Below are positions 1-11,326 of a DNA stretch of 64,000 nucleotides, one piece after another. This DNA comes from Leptobrachium leishanense (lineage: Eukaryota; Chordata; Amphibia; Anura; Megophryidae). Below the pieces are notes generated by a model that saw only the letters and a list, made by a program, of their open reading frames with translations, had not been told where the DNA came from and ran no database searches. Where the stretch lies: positions 7,130,001 to 7,194,000 of the forward strand of contig CM019066.1 in assembly GCA_009667805.1 (NCBI GenBank). Reading direction: 5' to 3'. A program made the position numbers and the translations under genes. How positions within the stretch are numbered: position 1 is the stretch's first letter; each line of letters opens with the position of its first letter.

Positions 1-29
1 AGGACAAGGCAAGTTTTCACTGTATGGCC

Positions 30-935
30 TCTAGGCATGTGCACAGGTAAAACACTTGGTTCGATTTGCAAAAGTTTGGAATCAAAACGTTTTGGATTCT
101 GAAATATTTGGAACCAGACAGTTTGAAATATTGGAAGCTTCTGAAATTTTGAATTTGACCATTTTGGAATAGCTGAAGGGTTCAATATATTTGGCCATTT
201 CTGATATTCGGAACATCATTGTATAAAAATATAAATAGCTACAGAAGGATGCATGAATGGCTCTGTATTGATGCAGAGAATGAATCAAGTACTCCAAGTG
301 ATGCACAGATGAAGAAAGGCACCAAAATGGCACACAGAATGAAGCATGTGCTCCAAATGATGCACAGAATAAAGCAATGCAATGCACCAAAATGACAAGC
401 ATATGCTTTAAACACGATGCAGAAAATTTGGCATATGCACAAAAACTGACTCACAGAATGGGGCATATGATCAAAAAAAGGTGCACAGAATGAAGCATCT
501 GCTCCAAAAAATGATGCACAGAATGAAGCATCTGCTCTAAAAAATGATGCACAGAATGGGGCATGTGCTCCAAAAAAGATGCACAGAATGGGGCATGTGC
601 TCCAAAAAATGATGCACAGAATGGGGCACAGAATGGGGAATGTGCTCCAAAAAATGATGCACAGAATGGGGCATGTGCTCCAAAAAAGATGCACAGAATG
701 GGGCACAGAATGGGGCATGTGCTCCAAAATATGATGCACAGAATGAGGCATGTGCTCCAAAAAAATTACTCCCATTATATTCAGATCTAATCAATTATAA
801 TCGGATCGGTTTGAATCAGTTCGGGATGATTTTATTCGGGGAGTCTTTTTCGGCAATACGGATGGAATTCGGATAGATCCAAATCACCGAATTGCTGTTT
901 ATTCAATTGAATTCTAAATTTATCCGAACTGAATC
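30..935. mobile_element. hAT-type non-autonomous element, degraded
   Basis: The left end reads TAGGCATGTGC, matching the terminal motif TAG-R-N-ATGTGC shared with hAT-type MITEs at 5455, 14642 and 54742. The right end, near 935, has only a weak mirror (CACACGTGC). No 8-bp target duplication is visible, so the right boundary is approximate. The interior is AT-rich with many TTTGGAA and GAATTC words, like the copy at 14642-15020, and carries a 33-bp tandem array. No coding capacity is seen. Confidence 0.5.
300..768 (+). repeat. 33-bp minisatellite
   Basis: Tandem units have the form CACAGAATGGGGCATGTGCTCC followed by an A-run and GATG. They are usually 33 bp, with 30-bp variants and extra 12-bp CACAGAATGGGG insertions. 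Because 30 and 33 are multiples of three, both strands carry long repetitive open frames that are not genes. Units at the left edge are diverged and those at 480-765 are more alike. Confidence 0.85.
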
Positions 936-1404
936 ACACGTGCATAAATTAGCTCTTGCTAAGTGGTTTTCCATAAATCCACTGGTCCCTGACAGTGTTT
1001 TTATGGAAAATCCCTTGATTGTGAAGGGGCTAAGTGGGAGTTCAATTGCATGCTAAGCTTGTGTGTGCAAAGCATGCTGAATGTTTGTGTAAATCCATGC
1101 AAGATGCAGGATGTTTGTGTGTAAATGTACGTTGGTTGTTCTGGTATGAATTGCTGTTTGCCACTTCCACAATTGTGAGAGAACCTGGTCTCTAGGATCC
1201 CAGTGAGGCCTAGTTACACCCATATATCATTATATGTATTTGCATCATTTAAATAGCACAAACACTTTCTGCAACCCTTTACAATAATGAACGGGGTATT
1301 AAATTAGCAGATCTACCAAGTTAGGAGCTAGAGATAAGAGGTGCGGAGGACACTGCCCATGTGAGCCTCCAATCTAGAGGACAATTAAACAAGTTGATAA
1401 AAAA
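936..1404. other. No identifiable feature
   Basis: No gene, repeat family or RNA structure was recognised. The sequence is of mixed composition with short GT-rich words around 1060-1140. Confidence 0.5.
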
Positions 1405-1733
1405 TAGTGAATGGTCTTTCATTTTTTTTACCCTGTTTGTCGGCATGTCGGCTTTTTCTGGCGGATCGTCGACTTGTTTCGGACACGGTTGGCGGGTTTG
1501 CGGCGGCTCATCGGATCCGATGTCTTTCAACAGGTTTGCGGGGGCTTATCAGATCTGATCCGATATTTTCGGCGGTTTTGCAGCAATTTTTCCTTTAGAT
1601 TCGGCAATTGTTCGGCTGCTTTTCCCTGCACTTCGGGAACCCTTTTTGATATTTTTGAATTTGAATGGATTCCCCGATTTGAATTTATTCTTCGACGTGT
1701 AAGGAATGAAAGAGAACCTCTTTGAATAACCCT
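1405..1733. mobile_element. CAGGGTTATTC-family MITE, one half only
   Basis: The right end TTTGAATAACCCTG is the terminal inverted repeat of the family seen intact at 5599-6497, 38670-39553 and 46130-47008. The interior (TTTTTACCCTGTTTGTCGGC onward, then CAGG-TTTGCGG words) matches the right half of 39240-39553. The left half is absent. Confidence 0.7.
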
Positions 1734-2342
1734 GATAGCACCGAAATTGCGAGAATAGACCCTTATATGTTAGCAATTCAGTGAAATGTATAAATTTATT
1801 TCATAGCACAATCAAGTGTATATGAAACTAATGTTTGTGCTATGCTGTGTAATTCCACAATATAAGTGCAGAAAATGTAATTTATTGAACGAATGTATTT
1901 AAATGCAGTCCTGAGAATAAATGAGGGTATACTAATAAATGTTTATTTTATGTTTCATTTCAGTTAATAATATATATGTATGTATGTGTTACCCCCTAAT
2001 TCCAGCAGTGATACTGATTGGCTGTTTATACTTAATCCACATTCTCCCTTTTTTATTTATTTATCTTTTTTTATAAAAGGACTCTGTAGAAGCTGCAAAT
2101 TCATGAATTGTGCAGCTGTTGCGCCGAGGTGCAAACCTTTGGCCCCGCTGGGACCCTATTATTTTAAGAATGTAATCTGTGAACACAGACTATCTTATTT
2201 ACCGCTCCCTGTAATCTACTTGTGCAAGTGAGCTACCGTGGAAATCCCAATAATAGCACAAGGCATTAATACAAAATCAAGCGGTGCCAGTCACCACTCA
2301 TGGTATACGCTCTGGAGTCCACCATAGGACTCTATTAAGTAG
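1734..2342. other. No identifiable feature
   Basis: AT-rich sequence with no recognised gene or element boundary. The short open frame near 1980-2231 has no protein-like composition. Confidence 0.45.
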
Positions 2343-2520
2343 ACATGTGCATTCGTTTTAGTACTAAAATGATTTAGTCCGAATTGTGGGATAATTTAGT
2401 TTTCGTATGACTCAAGAGAAACGAAACTGCTCAGTACAAAAAAACGAAAGAAACTAAAATAAAATGCACTACATTTTAGTTCAGTCCTTTTGGTGATATT
2501 ACATTGATGAGTGAAGGAGA
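2343..2520. mobile_element. hAT-type MITE, left end
   Basis: Starts TAGACATGTGCATTCG, the hAT-type terminus used by the copies at 5455 and 54742, followed by an ACTAAAAT/GAAACGAAA-rich body. No matching right terminus was found, so the right limit is nominal. Confidence 0.45.
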
Positions 2521-2576
2521 CCAGCAATGAAGAGCGCAACATCCGTAGTTCTGCACCCTCCACATACCAATGCAGT

Positions 2577-2852
2577 AGGATGTTCTTTACAGAGAGGGGC
2601 ATTAATTAATGCAAGAGGATGTTCTATATATTATACAGAGAGGGATATTAATGCAGGAGTATGTTATATATTATTATACAGAGAAAGGTATAAATTGAGG
2701 AGGATGTTCTATATAGAGAGGGACATTAATTCAGGAGGATGTTCTATACATTATACAGAGAGGGGTATTAATTAATGCAGGTGGATGTTGTATACATTAT
2801 ACACAGAGGGGTATTAATTAATGCAGGAGGATGTTCTAAACATTATACAGAA
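2577..2852 (+). repeat. Tandem repeat, 37-46 bp units
   Basis: Seven units begin near 2577, 2615, 2658, 2700, 2737, 2782 and 2828. Each has the form AGGATGTTCTATA-CATTATACAGAGAGG followed by a TATTAAT-rich end. The last two complete units are the most similar to each other. Confidence 0.85.
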
Positions 2853-2938
2853 AGGATCCTTTTTTTCAGCTTTTTAAATCCAGTGGCTGTGAGCGCGGAG
2901 ATCGGCTGCTTGTTACATTATCTCAGTACAATGTATCA

Positions 2939-3099
2939 GGCTCAGCTGTTACAGTAACTGACTAACAGCGCTCAGAGTTTCAGTAAAACAAGGAAATAAT
3001 ATTGTTCTAACCTTATATATAAAAATATTATTTACTAGTTTTACTGAAACTCTGAGCGCTGTGATGAGCAGCAGTCAGTTACTGTAACAGCTTTGCCTG
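2939..3099. repeat. Inverted repeat with about 55-bp arms
   Basis: The left arm CAGGCTCAGCTGTTACAGTA through GTTTCAGTAAAAC pairs with the right arm GTTTTACTGAAACTCTGAGC through CTGTAACAGCTTTGCCTG. A small insertion (GATGAGCAG) sits in the right arm, and the loop is AT-rich. Confidence 0.85.
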
Positions 3100-3117
3100 A
3101 CACGGGGCAGTATTACA

Positions 3118-3229
3118 ATGGTGGTGCTAACTTAACCAGAGCTGTTGTAAACTGAAAACCTCCATAGGCTACAATGGCTCTGGGAAGTTTACAATAGCTC
3201 TGGTTAAGTTGGCACCAACTATGTAATAT
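3118..3229. repeat. Inverted repeat with about 35-bp arms
   Basis: TGGTGCTAACTTAACCAGAG pairs with CTCTGGTTAAGTTGGCACCA, continuing into GTTGTAAACT and AAGTTTACAAT. It lies 20 bp after the preceding inverted repeat, so both probably belong to one fold-back element. Confidence 0.8.
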
Positions 3230-3405
3230 GGCCCACATTGTGCTGAGAGTGAGAGATACTGTAACAAGCAGCGATCTCAGCCGTCTGAAGGAGCCACTAC
3301 AATAGTAATTGTATCCAAACATTTTGTTTTCACAACGTCACTTTATACCTGGTTATAGGGCGCAATTGTGGTGTGTTTGTGTAAACGAGTGATATGGAAC
3401 CACTC

Positions 3406-4345
3406 ATCATTCCATTTACCTGCAGATTTGTACATCCTATACAAAGTATAAGAAACACAAAACAGCGGTATAGGTGTTACGGTTAAAGAGAGAGAAAGGG
3501 GGTGAAGCGCCCACCAGAATGGTGTCTATCCCACTCGCTGAATGTTGTGTATGGGGGTTTCTCTAAATACCCGAATAACAATTATACAAACAAAGAGAAC
3601 ATCACAGCGCTTTAAGAGACCTGAATCCAAAAAAGATAGTAGGGTAGACACAATATGTCCATATACAGTATCTTTGTCTTTAGGAGTAGATCTTCTCAAA
3701 AATGCAGATGAAGTGTGCACTGTAGGGAGGAAACACAAAAAGGGACCAAAAATTGCGCAGTATAATAGCATCCAAGATGAGAGTAATGTATATTGATTTT
3801 TAACTCACATTCTGGGGAACCTACAACCGGCTCTTAGGGATAAGGCGGACAGGGACTTTATATTAGGTACCCATAGGACCTTCAAACGACTTCTCCGGAA
3901 TTCACCAAAATAGGAATACTGTAGAAAGATTGACAGAAACCAAAAAGGCACCTCCTAGTGCAATAAATCACAAACAACTTTGTATTTTAAAAGAGAGTAG
4001 CCAAATTCGAACTCACAAACAGTTGAACCTCTATTGGCTCCGTCACAATGCGCATAGGGAATCATAAGGTGTTCCCCAGACCTTCTTTGTAGGAGTTATG
4101 GAGGCAGACAGCGATTAGAGTTTTAAAATAAAAACATTTATTTACTTTAAAATGGATAGATCATATCTACCAGACCAAAGACCAGGACGCGTTTCGCCAA
4201 CAAAGGCTTCCTCAGCTGGTTATGAAGCCTGAAGTGCGGTTAATCCTAGGATTACCCGGGTAATCATTCCATTTACCTGCAGATTTGTACATCCTATACA
4301 AAGTATGGGAAACACAAAACAGCGGTATAGGTGTTACGGTTAAAG
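3406..4345. repeat. 83-bp direct repeats flanking a 0.77-kb segment
   Basis: Positions 3406-3488 and 4263-4345 are near-identical: both start CATTCCATTTACCTGCAGAT and end GTGTTACGGTTAAAG. The segment between (3489-4262) includes GACGCGTTTCGCC near 4190. It ends with the same AGCCTGAAGTG-CGGTTAATCC block that also follows the second copy. The arrangement fits a tandem duplication or a recombination event rather than a simple insertion. Confidence 0.75.
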
Positions 4346-5331
4346 CCTGAAGTGTGTTTAATCCTAGGATTACCTGGGTAATCCAGACATTAACCAGGCA
4401 TCATTAGCAAAAATCCGCAGTGAAATGAAATTTCGGACTTTACCCGGGTAATCTGCAAAGTATCCAGAGGCCTCTGGGTACTCTGGTTTCTGGAACTGTT
4501 TTTAACCGGGTAATTCGCACATTACCCTAGTGTTGCTGGATAAAATGCGATGTGCAACAAAACCTCAGACTTTATCCGGGTAATCTGCAAAATATCCAAA
4601 CGCCTCTGGGTTCTCCGCTTTTCTTGGGTTTTCAGCAGGTTACAGTTGACTGAATTCCGAGGATTACCCGGGTAAAGCTGCAAATTGTTACCTGACTGAC
4701 AACAAAATTGTATTTTTAGTTATTTGTAATGAAATTGTATCCACAGTCACAAACCCCACTAAATAACAGTCATGTAACTCTGTGCATTAATTGTCTGAAA
4801 ATTAATTTATGAAGATAAAGATATTATATAAAGAGTAACCTGATGGTTATTATGTTTTATAAATGATATATAAGCACATATGACACATAATAAAGATCAT
4901 GTAACTCTTTCACATTCATATAAGAAACCTATCCTGTTACTCTGTATATTCATTATATCCGCAATACATTTTAATGTTTGTCTTTTGTCATTTTCATTGA
5001 TAATATCCATAGATAATAGCAAAATTCACTGTTACCCAAGCGGGGTTGGATGCTCTGCAGATTACCCAGGTGAAGCTGTGGATAGTCCTCAGATTACTCA
5101 GGTGAAGCTGTGGATAGTCCTCAGATTACCCGGGTGAAGCTTCAGACTTGCACATTATCCGGGAAAAGTGTGGATATTTCAGCTCTTCCAGACCGTTACC
5201 CAAGGGCAGTTGGTTAGTCCTAAAATTACCCGGGTAAAGTCCGAAATTCTAATTTTTTTCAGCTTTAGCCAGCGGTTTTGGGTAATGTCAGGATTACCCG
5301 GGTAATTTTAGGATTAACCGCACTTCGGGCT
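4226..5331. mobile_element. Fold-back element with iterated ATTACCCGGGTAAT
   Basis: The left end AGCCTGAAGTGCGGTTAATC is the inverted complement of the right end GATTAACCGCACTTCGGGCT, with one mismatch in the outer 20 bp. Within the element the palindrome ATTACCCGGGTAAT or a close variant recurs about a dozen times (for example near 4250, 4371, 4440, 4573, 4666, 5058, 5125, 5225 and 5292). No open frame of interest was seen. No superfamily can be assigned because no clear target duplication was found. Confidence 0.7.
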
Positions 5332-5454
5332 TTACCCGTAACATAGGCATATGAAAGCTGTGGCAACACGAATCGTCACTTGCCTTAGAATAGCAAACAG
5401 TGTGTAATGATTGCTTGAGGCTCTGCAATAATTACCGAGCGTCCTACAATTATT

Positions 5455-6987
5455 TAGAGATGTGCATTCGTTTCGGAAAAATTCGGAATTCGGGGCGAAA
5501 TCCAATAATTCGTATTTCGGAAGTACTTCCGAATAACGAATCGATAAGATACGAATTCGAAACAAAATGGTATATAAGAATTTATTGCGTTTTACAGTCA
5601 GGGTTATCCAAAGAGATCCGAATTGAATGAGAAAGGTAACCGAACGCTGAAAATCAGCGTTCGGTTACCTTTCCTGGCCATTCGGCTATCCAGAGAGCAG
5701 GCAATTCGCCAAATCCTGGCAAATTGCCTGCACATTCGGTGCCTGTTCGAGGGCAGTGAAATCCCCATGAAAATGCACTGCTTTGGCTATTCAGAGAACA
5801 AAAACCAGTAGTGAAAGGTTCCCGAAATGCCCTGCCATTCGGTACTTTAATTCGGCAAGTTTATTCAGGAGAATCCCATAGGCTTCAATGTTAAAAATAT
5901 TCACGTTTTAATTCAATATCTAATAAACCGTTCATTATAAAATTCTGCAGTAAAGAGTCTCTTCATTTATAGATTTTTTAGGATACTTTAAGCATTTTTC
6001 TGAATTTTCTTTTTTTTTTAAAAAGTCCGATATTTTTATTTTTTTTAAGTTTACTTCTTTTTTCTGTAACAGCCCTCTTTATTATCATTCCCTGGACCTC
6101 ATATGCACATTTCAGACATTTTCGCTCAGAAGTTTCTTTGCAAACAGCTTTTCACTTTCATACATTCATACAAACGGTTTTGTAATTAATTCACTGCCTC
6201 ATCTGTGGTCTCAGCTGCTTCGGCTGCGTGTGATCGGCTCCTGTTCGGCTGCTCCTGCTCGGGTTTTTCGATGGTTATTCCAGATGTTTTTGAGGGTTTT
6301 CGGCGTGCATTCGGTGGGTTTTGCGGTTCGTTTTCGTCGGGTTTGCGGCAGCTTTTCCCTGCAATTCAGGGACCCTGTGGTGCTTGCTGAATACACCGCA
6401 GGGTCACCGAAATGGGATCGACAAAAGGAACCGAATTGAAGAGAACGAAAAATCACCAAACGAGCGGTGACTTTTCGAATCTCTTTGAATTACCCTGAGT
6501 GTGTCATCATCATAAAAGCAAAATTAGAATAATTTTTTTTTTTTGGTGTTCCGGAATTCGAATCGATATCAACTACCGGATCGATACCGAATTGATATAT
6601 CAACTATCGAATTGATCTTAAATTAAAATACATACAATACAAGTAATAGTCAGCAAACAACTTTATGAAACAAATTAATTTTGTTTCACTGTTTAATTTG
6701 ACTCAAATACTAAATCTGTGACACAGCTTAAAATTTAACCCTAGATTGTCTTTTAACAGCAAAATTTGATTAATTGGGGGTTTATTTAGTGATCCAAAAT
6801 TCGAATTGATATCAACTATCGAATTGATATGAAATTTGAATTGATTCGAAATTTCAAATCGATACGAAATTTTGAATCAATCAAAACGAAATCCGAAACG
6901 AAATTAGCTACGAAATTCCAAAAACAAAATTATTTAAAAATGAAATGAAACTGAACGAAACAAATTTTTCAGCCATGCACACCCCTA
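5455..6987. mobile_element. hAT-type MITE with 8-bp target duplication
   Basis: The termini TAGAGATGTGC and the inverse of GCACACCCCTA are flanked by CAATTATT (5447-5454) and CCATTATT (6988-6995), an 8-bp target duplication with one mismatch. An 8-bp duplication together with a TAGRGATGTGC-like terminus is typical of the hAT superfamily. The body is rich in TTCGAA/CGAAAC words and non-coding. It is interrupted at 5599-6497 by another MITE. The copy at 54742-55328 lacks that insertion and shows the uninterrupted sequence. Confidence 0.85.
5599..6497. mobile_element. CAGGGTTATTC-family MITE, intact
   Basis: The termini CAGGGTTATCCAAAGAGATC and the inverse GAATCTCTTTGAATTACCCTG are flanked by AGT on both sides. 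The related uninterrupted site at 54742-55328 reads TTTTACACTGTGTC where this locus reads TTTTACAGT-element-AGTGTGTC, so the target duplication is 3 bp. Superfamily is uncertain: 3-bp duplications occur in PIF/Harbinger and CACTA elements. The interior is palindromic in places (TAACCGAACGCTGA near 5637 and its inverse near 5656) and non-coding. Confidence 0.85.
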
Positions 6988-7005
6988 CCATTATTACCAC
7001 ACCAA

Positions 7006-7721
7006 GGGCTAAATTACAATCTTCGCTCAAACGTTTGCGCCGGCACAAAAAAAGTTAACGCGAGGGGTAAAACCATTTGCGCCTAATCCCGTATTACATA
7101 GTCAGTGTAACAACCGCGTGCAATCGTCTACCATGCGAGCTTACTCTACTGCGCGCGTCCTATACTTAACATTGTGAGCGCAAATGCGAATGTGCGCTGG
7201 TACGAGGATGGTATTACAATCTATTTTGCGGTAATTACCGCATAGCCTTTGAGCGCATAATTTTAGCAACTCCTAAAAGCTGGTGTTAATGGCAAATCTG
7301 AACAACCTGGCTAACCCCAAATATCCAAGACCATAAAAAGGAATGCAGCAAAGTATAGTTACACATTCTTCTCATTACAAACCAATAAAATGGAGAAGTT
7401 GTGTGTGCATGTATTATTGCTGCAGCATATTTGCTCAGATTGGCTTTGGCAGGTGCAATTTCTTAACGTGAAATAATTGTGGTTCTTAATTCTGATTGGC
7501 TGAATCGCGAGAAAAAAACTGTTCGCACACTGGTTTTTGCACGAGACGGTACTGCGCGAGCATTTGGCTGGTCCCTGTTTGTGTGCGGTATTGATCGCCG
7601 GATGAAAAGAGGCGAGAGGATTGTAATTCCAGCAGTGATTTGTGCGCGTAAAAGTTTAACCCTTGGCGCAAAAATTCACGGTTTGCGCGAGGATTTTTGT
7701 GCGAAGATTGTAATATAGCCC
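7006..7721. mobile_element. GC-rich palindromic MITE
   Basis: The left end GGGCTAAATTACAATCTTCG mirrors the right end CGAAGATTGTAATATAGCCC. The interior is rich in GCGC and TTTGCGC words. A core reading CCTATACTTAACATTGTGAG, followed by CGCAA, at 7150-7178 recurs near 23325 and 63418 in two related elements. No target duplication could be fixed. Confidence 0.75.
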
Positions 7722-8904
7722 CAAATGTGATAGAACGCTAGGTGCTTCAGAACTGCATCTCTGATACTCAACCCCTCATTAAGTTGACAGAGCCTTGTGG
7801 AAAGTGTAGTTCCAAAACATGTGAAGGACCAGGTTTGTGCACTTCTGACGTAGGTTATAACAGTGGACATCAGGACTGATCAACCAAAATGAGCTCTGGA
7901 AGAAACATCCCATCTATAGTGATTCAGAATCGTTCTGTAAAATGACCAGTTGCCTGGTTTGCTAATCTGCTCAGGAGAAATATCTCTGTTGGCTGCTCAG
8001 AAAGCCATGATGGCCCTTATAGAATGAGCTCTTAGGAAATTAGGAGCCACCAGACATTGATCACAATATGCTCTGGTGATGGTTGATATCATCCAATGAC
8101 ATAAAGTAGATATCCCATGGAATAAAGAACTGATTTGATGTTCTCCAGAAGGGCTTGGACATTTGTAAATAAAACAAATAGTGCTCTCACCACATCTTGC
8201 TTATTCCCCTGGTACAGGATATAATGTAACGTTATCTTCTTAAAAATCTTTGAAAAGGTGACTCCGAAGACAATGCCTCAAAGTCGTATGGCCTATGATC
8301 TAAAGTGACAGCCAGCAAAAATCAGAACTTTATTGAGTAAGTAGAAAAATGACTACCTCCTCCAAGAACCATCCAAGGGTCCAAATGGGGGGGACATCAA
8401 TAAACCCTTAAAAATCATTGATACAATCAAAACTGACAGTATCATCTATAATTAAACCCTAAGGCCCCATGGGTCATTGGATGTGGAGTGGATGGACTTC
8501 GCTGTGGCTTTCCCGCTTTCCAAATTAACCCCACACTTGTCATAGGGTTGGTATAGGGGGCAAAAGAGTGTCTCCCTTATGTCACCAACCTGTTACACAC
8601 CAGTGTTATTGGTAATACGCTACCATTGTGAGTGTGACCCTGGCCTCATGTTGGTCAGATCACAGCTTTCCAGACAGAAATGCCCCATAGTGATGTATTG
8701 TGAAATAGACAGGCAACTTTGCGTCAATATCAGGGCCCATTGTGCCCGTATTGACGGTTGGCGAATCCCACTGTAAAGCATGCTCTTTGCTGAATGTCAA
8801 CTATCTAACGTGTCATTCTTGCACAGCCGATGGGTTAATAAAGCGTGAAATCTCATAATTTAGCAAACAGATTAATTTGTGATTTTTTTTTCAATAAATT
8901 TTAG
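7722..8904. other. No identifiable gene
   Basis: A fragment around 7741-7845 resembles the palindromic GTTCCAAAACAT MITE found at 31772. The rest shows no element boundary or protein-like open frame that I can recognise. Confidence 0.4.
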
Positions 8905-8908
8905 TTAA

Positions 8909-9514
8909 AGGGATACTCTAGGCAACATGACCACCTAAGCTTTTTTAGGTGGTCATGATGCCCGGAGTATGCCCCCTCTGTCCCCCCTCCCTCCGCTCAG
9001 CCGATCAGCTGAAAAAGCTGAAAACAGCTGAGAGAGGCGGAGGACTTTACTCCGCCCTCCCAGCTGTCAGTCAGCAGAGCGGGATTCATATTTCCCGCTT
9101 CTGCCGACTTTTGCCGAGTAGGAGACGTCATCGCGCTTTCAGCGCGATGACGTCTCCAACTCGCCGCAGTAGCTGGCGGCAGCCTGAGGATTAGTGTTGC
9201 GCGCATCCTCTTGCGCGCAACACTAATCCTCAGCAGAGGGAGCCGGGAGGAAGCCTGCCGATTGGCTGGCTTACGTGAGAGGCGCGCATGCGCGTTTCTC
9301 ACGTAAACCATTAGCCAAGTGGAAGAAACAAGGACGGGAGCGGAAGAGGAGGGAGGTGAGTATAAAAAAAAAAAAAACGCAGTTGGAAAGAAGTGGATTT
9401 TAGGGTAAGTATTACAGTTACAAAAAAAAAAGAGATCCCTACCTATTTATTAAAAGAATAGGGATAAATTAATGTTAAAAAAATGGGGGGGGGATTTTTG
9501 ACTAGAGTGTTCCT
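8909..9514. mobile_element. T2/Kolobok-like MITE with TTAA duplication
   Basis: TTAA at 8905-8908 and 9515-9518 flanks termini AGGGATACTCTAG and the inverse CTAGAGTGTTCCT. TTAA-flanked termini starting AGGG(A)-ACTC are characteristic of T2/Kolobok MITEs in frogs. The interior has several hairpins: ACCACCTAAGC/AGGTGGT near 8930, GGAGACGTCATCGCGC/GCGCGATGACGTCTCC at 9120-9156, and GCGCGCAACACTAATCCTCAG, which mirrors sequence just before it. No coding sequence is present. Confidence 0.8.
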
Positions 9515-9518
9515 TTAA

Positions 9519-10480
9519 GGTCATCATGCCTGAATAAAGGAGTGTTTGAAAAATTTTACACAATGATATGATAAAAATTTCTGTTCCAGTTTATAGTCTA
9601 ACGATGTGCTGAATTGAAGGATCGGCAGCTTCTGTGATTGTGTTCTTTAATTTAATTTTTGTTCCTACTGTTTCCCTGTGGATTATCACCTAAAAAAAAA
9701 TTATAATGAAGAATTGATTTAGCAAAGATCGCAAATCCTTGCAGCTATTTGTCTGATAAACATGCATCTCATGCTGGATGTATGGGGATAATCACTTAGT
9801 ATAACTCTCCTCCTGTTTTTAAAGCAATGTGCATGCAATCGATCTCTTGCTATCAGCATTAAAAACAATTTACACAGTTATAGGAGTGTAACGTTATTTT
9901 CAAAGGTTCCTTCGATTAAAAAGATGATTTTTTTTTAATATTTACATTACATTTTTAGTGTAACATACTCAGTCTGTGCAGCACATTAATTAAATTAATA
10001 GCTTTTTTCTTAATTTAAATAATATAAATTTTTGAAGCAATTTTTTCGAAGGTCTCCAAGGGCAGGATTCACTCAATGTAGTCTTTTCCAGAGAGCAGAA
10101 GCTGCGATAAATGGCGGGCACCTTGGCGTGAGAAAACAGGGATATTCACCAAGGTTTAAGCACACCCATTGGAGCTTTGAGATATCACCCATTATAAGTA
10201 TAGGAAGACGTAGATTAAGCAAACTAGGCACCGGCCAAAATGGCGCCAGGACGGGGAAACCCCACCCTCCACCTTTCTTGGTCAGAAGAAATTAAAGATT
10301 TTAAAAAATCACAGGAAAAATAAGAAACCTGCCCCCAAACCTCTCCCAACACATTTGTTATTGTGAAATAGCTCATATATGTAGAGTTCTCCAAAACTGG
10401 GGCAACTCGTCAATTTAAATGTAATGATGTTCTGCATGAGGGGAAAACCCTTTGATCTACAGTGAAGGGGTTATATGAGC
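9519..10480. other. No identifiable feature
   Basis: AT-rich, apparently low-repeat sequence. The 87-codon open frame at 10032-10295 has no recognisable similarity and no supporting signals. Confidence 0.4.
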
Positions 10481-10944
10481 AAGGGAAGTTGCACCCTTCA
10501 CCTTTCCAACCTGGTGTTTAAGAACTTTTCTGGAAAGCTACCACCCTACCTGAATAGGCTGCTTCCCCCAGCAGTTCCCACATCCTATAACCTCTGATCC
10601 AGGAACAGCACCTTACTTGCAATACCGCAATACAAAAAGAAAGTGTCTCGATCCTCATTTTCCTACAGAGCACCACAATTATGGAATAACCTCCCAGACG
10701 CCATCAAATCTTCCCCCAGTCTAAAGTCACTTAAGAGCTCCCTAATAACATATCACGATACAGAATGCACCTGTAAACATGTCACATAGTGACTATATGT
10801 CATACATATTTATTTTCTGTTAATTTGTATGTTTGTGTTTCTTAATATCTTGTATTTTATTACTTTGTATTTCTGTAACAACTGAAACAATTCAATGTTC
10901 TTGAACCCAGGACATACTTGAAAACGAGAGAAATTTTATTTATT
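10481..10944 (+). mobile_element. LINE 3' end, plus-strand copy, split
   Basis: This is the 3' part of the same LINE family found on the minus strand next to it. The translated end includes GKLPPYLNRLLPPA and YRAPQLWNNLPDAIKSSP, broken by a stop, followed by a 3' UTR ending CTTGAAAACGAGAGAAA. The expected continuation, TCTCAATGTATCCTTCCTGG, is found at 14526-14572 on the same strand, so this copy was split by the element at 10945-14525. Confidence 0.85.
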
Positions 10945-11326
10945 TATTTATAAAGAATTTTACCAGGAAGGATACATCGAGATTTCTCTCGTTTTCAAGT
11001 ATGTCCTGGGTTCAAGAACATTGAAGTGTTACAGTTACAGAAATACAAAGTAATACAATGCAAGATATTAAAAAAACAACACAAATATACAGATTAACAG
11101 AAAATAAATATGTAGGAAATATAGTCACTAGGTTACATGTTTACAGGTGCATACTGTATTGAGGTATGTTAGTAAGGAGCTCTTGAGTGACTTAAGACTG
11201 GGGGAAGATTTGATGGTGTCTGGGAGGTTATTCCATAATTGTGCTGCTCTGTAGGAAAATGAGGACCGAGTCACTGTCTTTTTGTATTGTGGTATTGCAA
11301 GTAAGGTGCTGGTCCTGGATCGGAAG

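Noticed and set aside
239..775. 178-codon minus-strand frame with CPILCIIFW units
   Set aside because: It is the translation of a 33-bp minisatellite with no independent support.
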